Assembly: GCA_019750335.1 (NCBI GenBank)
Contig: JAIEOQ010000002.1
Coordinates: 310,001-374,000, forward strand
Length of the DNA stretch: 64,000 nt
Reading direction: 5' to 3'
From: Candidatus Obscuribacterales bacterium
GTDB lineage: Bacteria; Cyanobacteriota; Vampirovibrionia; Obscuribacterales; Obscuribacteraceae
In this document: piece after piece, positions 63,917-64,000 of the stretch
How positions within the stretch are numbered: the first letter of the stretch is position 1
Layout: each line of letters begins with the position of its first letter
Made by a program: the position numbers and the translations under genes
Notes under the pieces: model-generated
The model's input: the letters and a program-made list of their open reading frames with translations, nothing else
The model's database searches: none
What the model was told of the DNA's origin: nothing

Positions 63917-64000
63917 GCATCTTATCGTTGAGAGCTTCTTTCAGCAATTCATTTTGTTTGAGCAACGCTTTCAGATGTTCGTTGGCAACGGCCAGCTCAG
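63900..64000 (-). CDS. End of a coiled-coil gene, cut by the window edge
   Basis: The last 33 codons of a gene that begins beyond the right edge, ending at TAG 63900-63902. The peptide (ELAVANEHLKALLKQNELLK, then EALNDKMRGGGT) is strongly coiled-coil. It overlaps the start of the DUF2993 gene. Its identity cannot be judged from this fragment. Confidence 0.6.
   Translation of the reverse strand, partial: ELAVANEHLKALLKQNELLKEALNDKMRGGGT

Overview
The window looks like a chromosomal segment from a non-photosynthetic relative of Cyanobacteria, most plausibly a Melainabacteria/Vampirovibrionia genome of the Obscuribacterales type. This placement is inference from gene content and style: a secondary-lipid polyketide synthase, a PiT phosphate carrier, cyanobacteria-like envelope proteins (DUF2993, GerMN), lysA next to cdaA, many secreted TPR and LysM proteins, and base composition that looks slightly below 50% GC by eye. 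No photosynthesis gene is present. Family 9 and family 4 glycosyltransferases, a lipoprotein and an L,D-transpeptidase suggest a two-membrane envelope with peptidoglycan. Coding density is high, genes sit in short runs on both strands, and there is no insertion sequence, prophage, CRISPR array or rRNA.

Layout. 1-7 kb: end of a PfaA-like polyketide/secondary-lipid synthase (KR-DH), then a second synthase with a decayed ketosynthase, AT, DH and a fused phosphopantetheinyl transferase, then a glycosyltransferase, together suggesting a glycosylated long-chain lipid. 7-15 kb: secreted envelope and redox genes (L,D-transpeptidase, thioredoxins, TPR protein, two related alpha/beta hydrolases, one fused to TPR and thioredoxin) with an overlooked 43-codon gene. 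15-31 kb: DUF2252, coproheme decarboxylase ChdC, tRNA-His, FeoB, M16 protease, LysM protein, DinG-like helicase, PiT plus universal stress protein, a GT9 enzyme and a Sufu-domain protein. 31-34 kb: tRNA-Thr(UGU), tRNA-Tyr(GUA), tRNA-Thr(GGU) and tuf in the order known from the enterobacterial tufB operon (without tRNA-Gly), preceded by an RlmB-type methyltransferase.

34-50 kb is the most unusual part. A proline/glutamate-rich coiled-coil protein is divergent from a 1107-residue membrane ATPase of VirD4/TraD type, which is followed by a roughly 1070-residue HerA/VirB4-type ATPase with two CxxCxxxC clusters. The latter meets, 4 bp away and convergent, a 1944-residue repeat protein ending in two LysM domains. 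No relaxase or other conjugation gene is visible. I consider this the best candidate for an undescribed cell-envelope or secretion machine.

50-64 kb: a vitamin B6 block (two MocR-type regulators, PdxS, PdxT, and two AAAGTGG operator-like sites), a peroxiredoxin-like protein, SerS, YraN, a coupled run of an unknown protein, LysA and the diadenylate cyclase CdaA, then PyrF, ribosomal protein L31, a GerMN lipoprotein, a DUF2993 protein and the end of a coiled-coil gene cut by the window edge.
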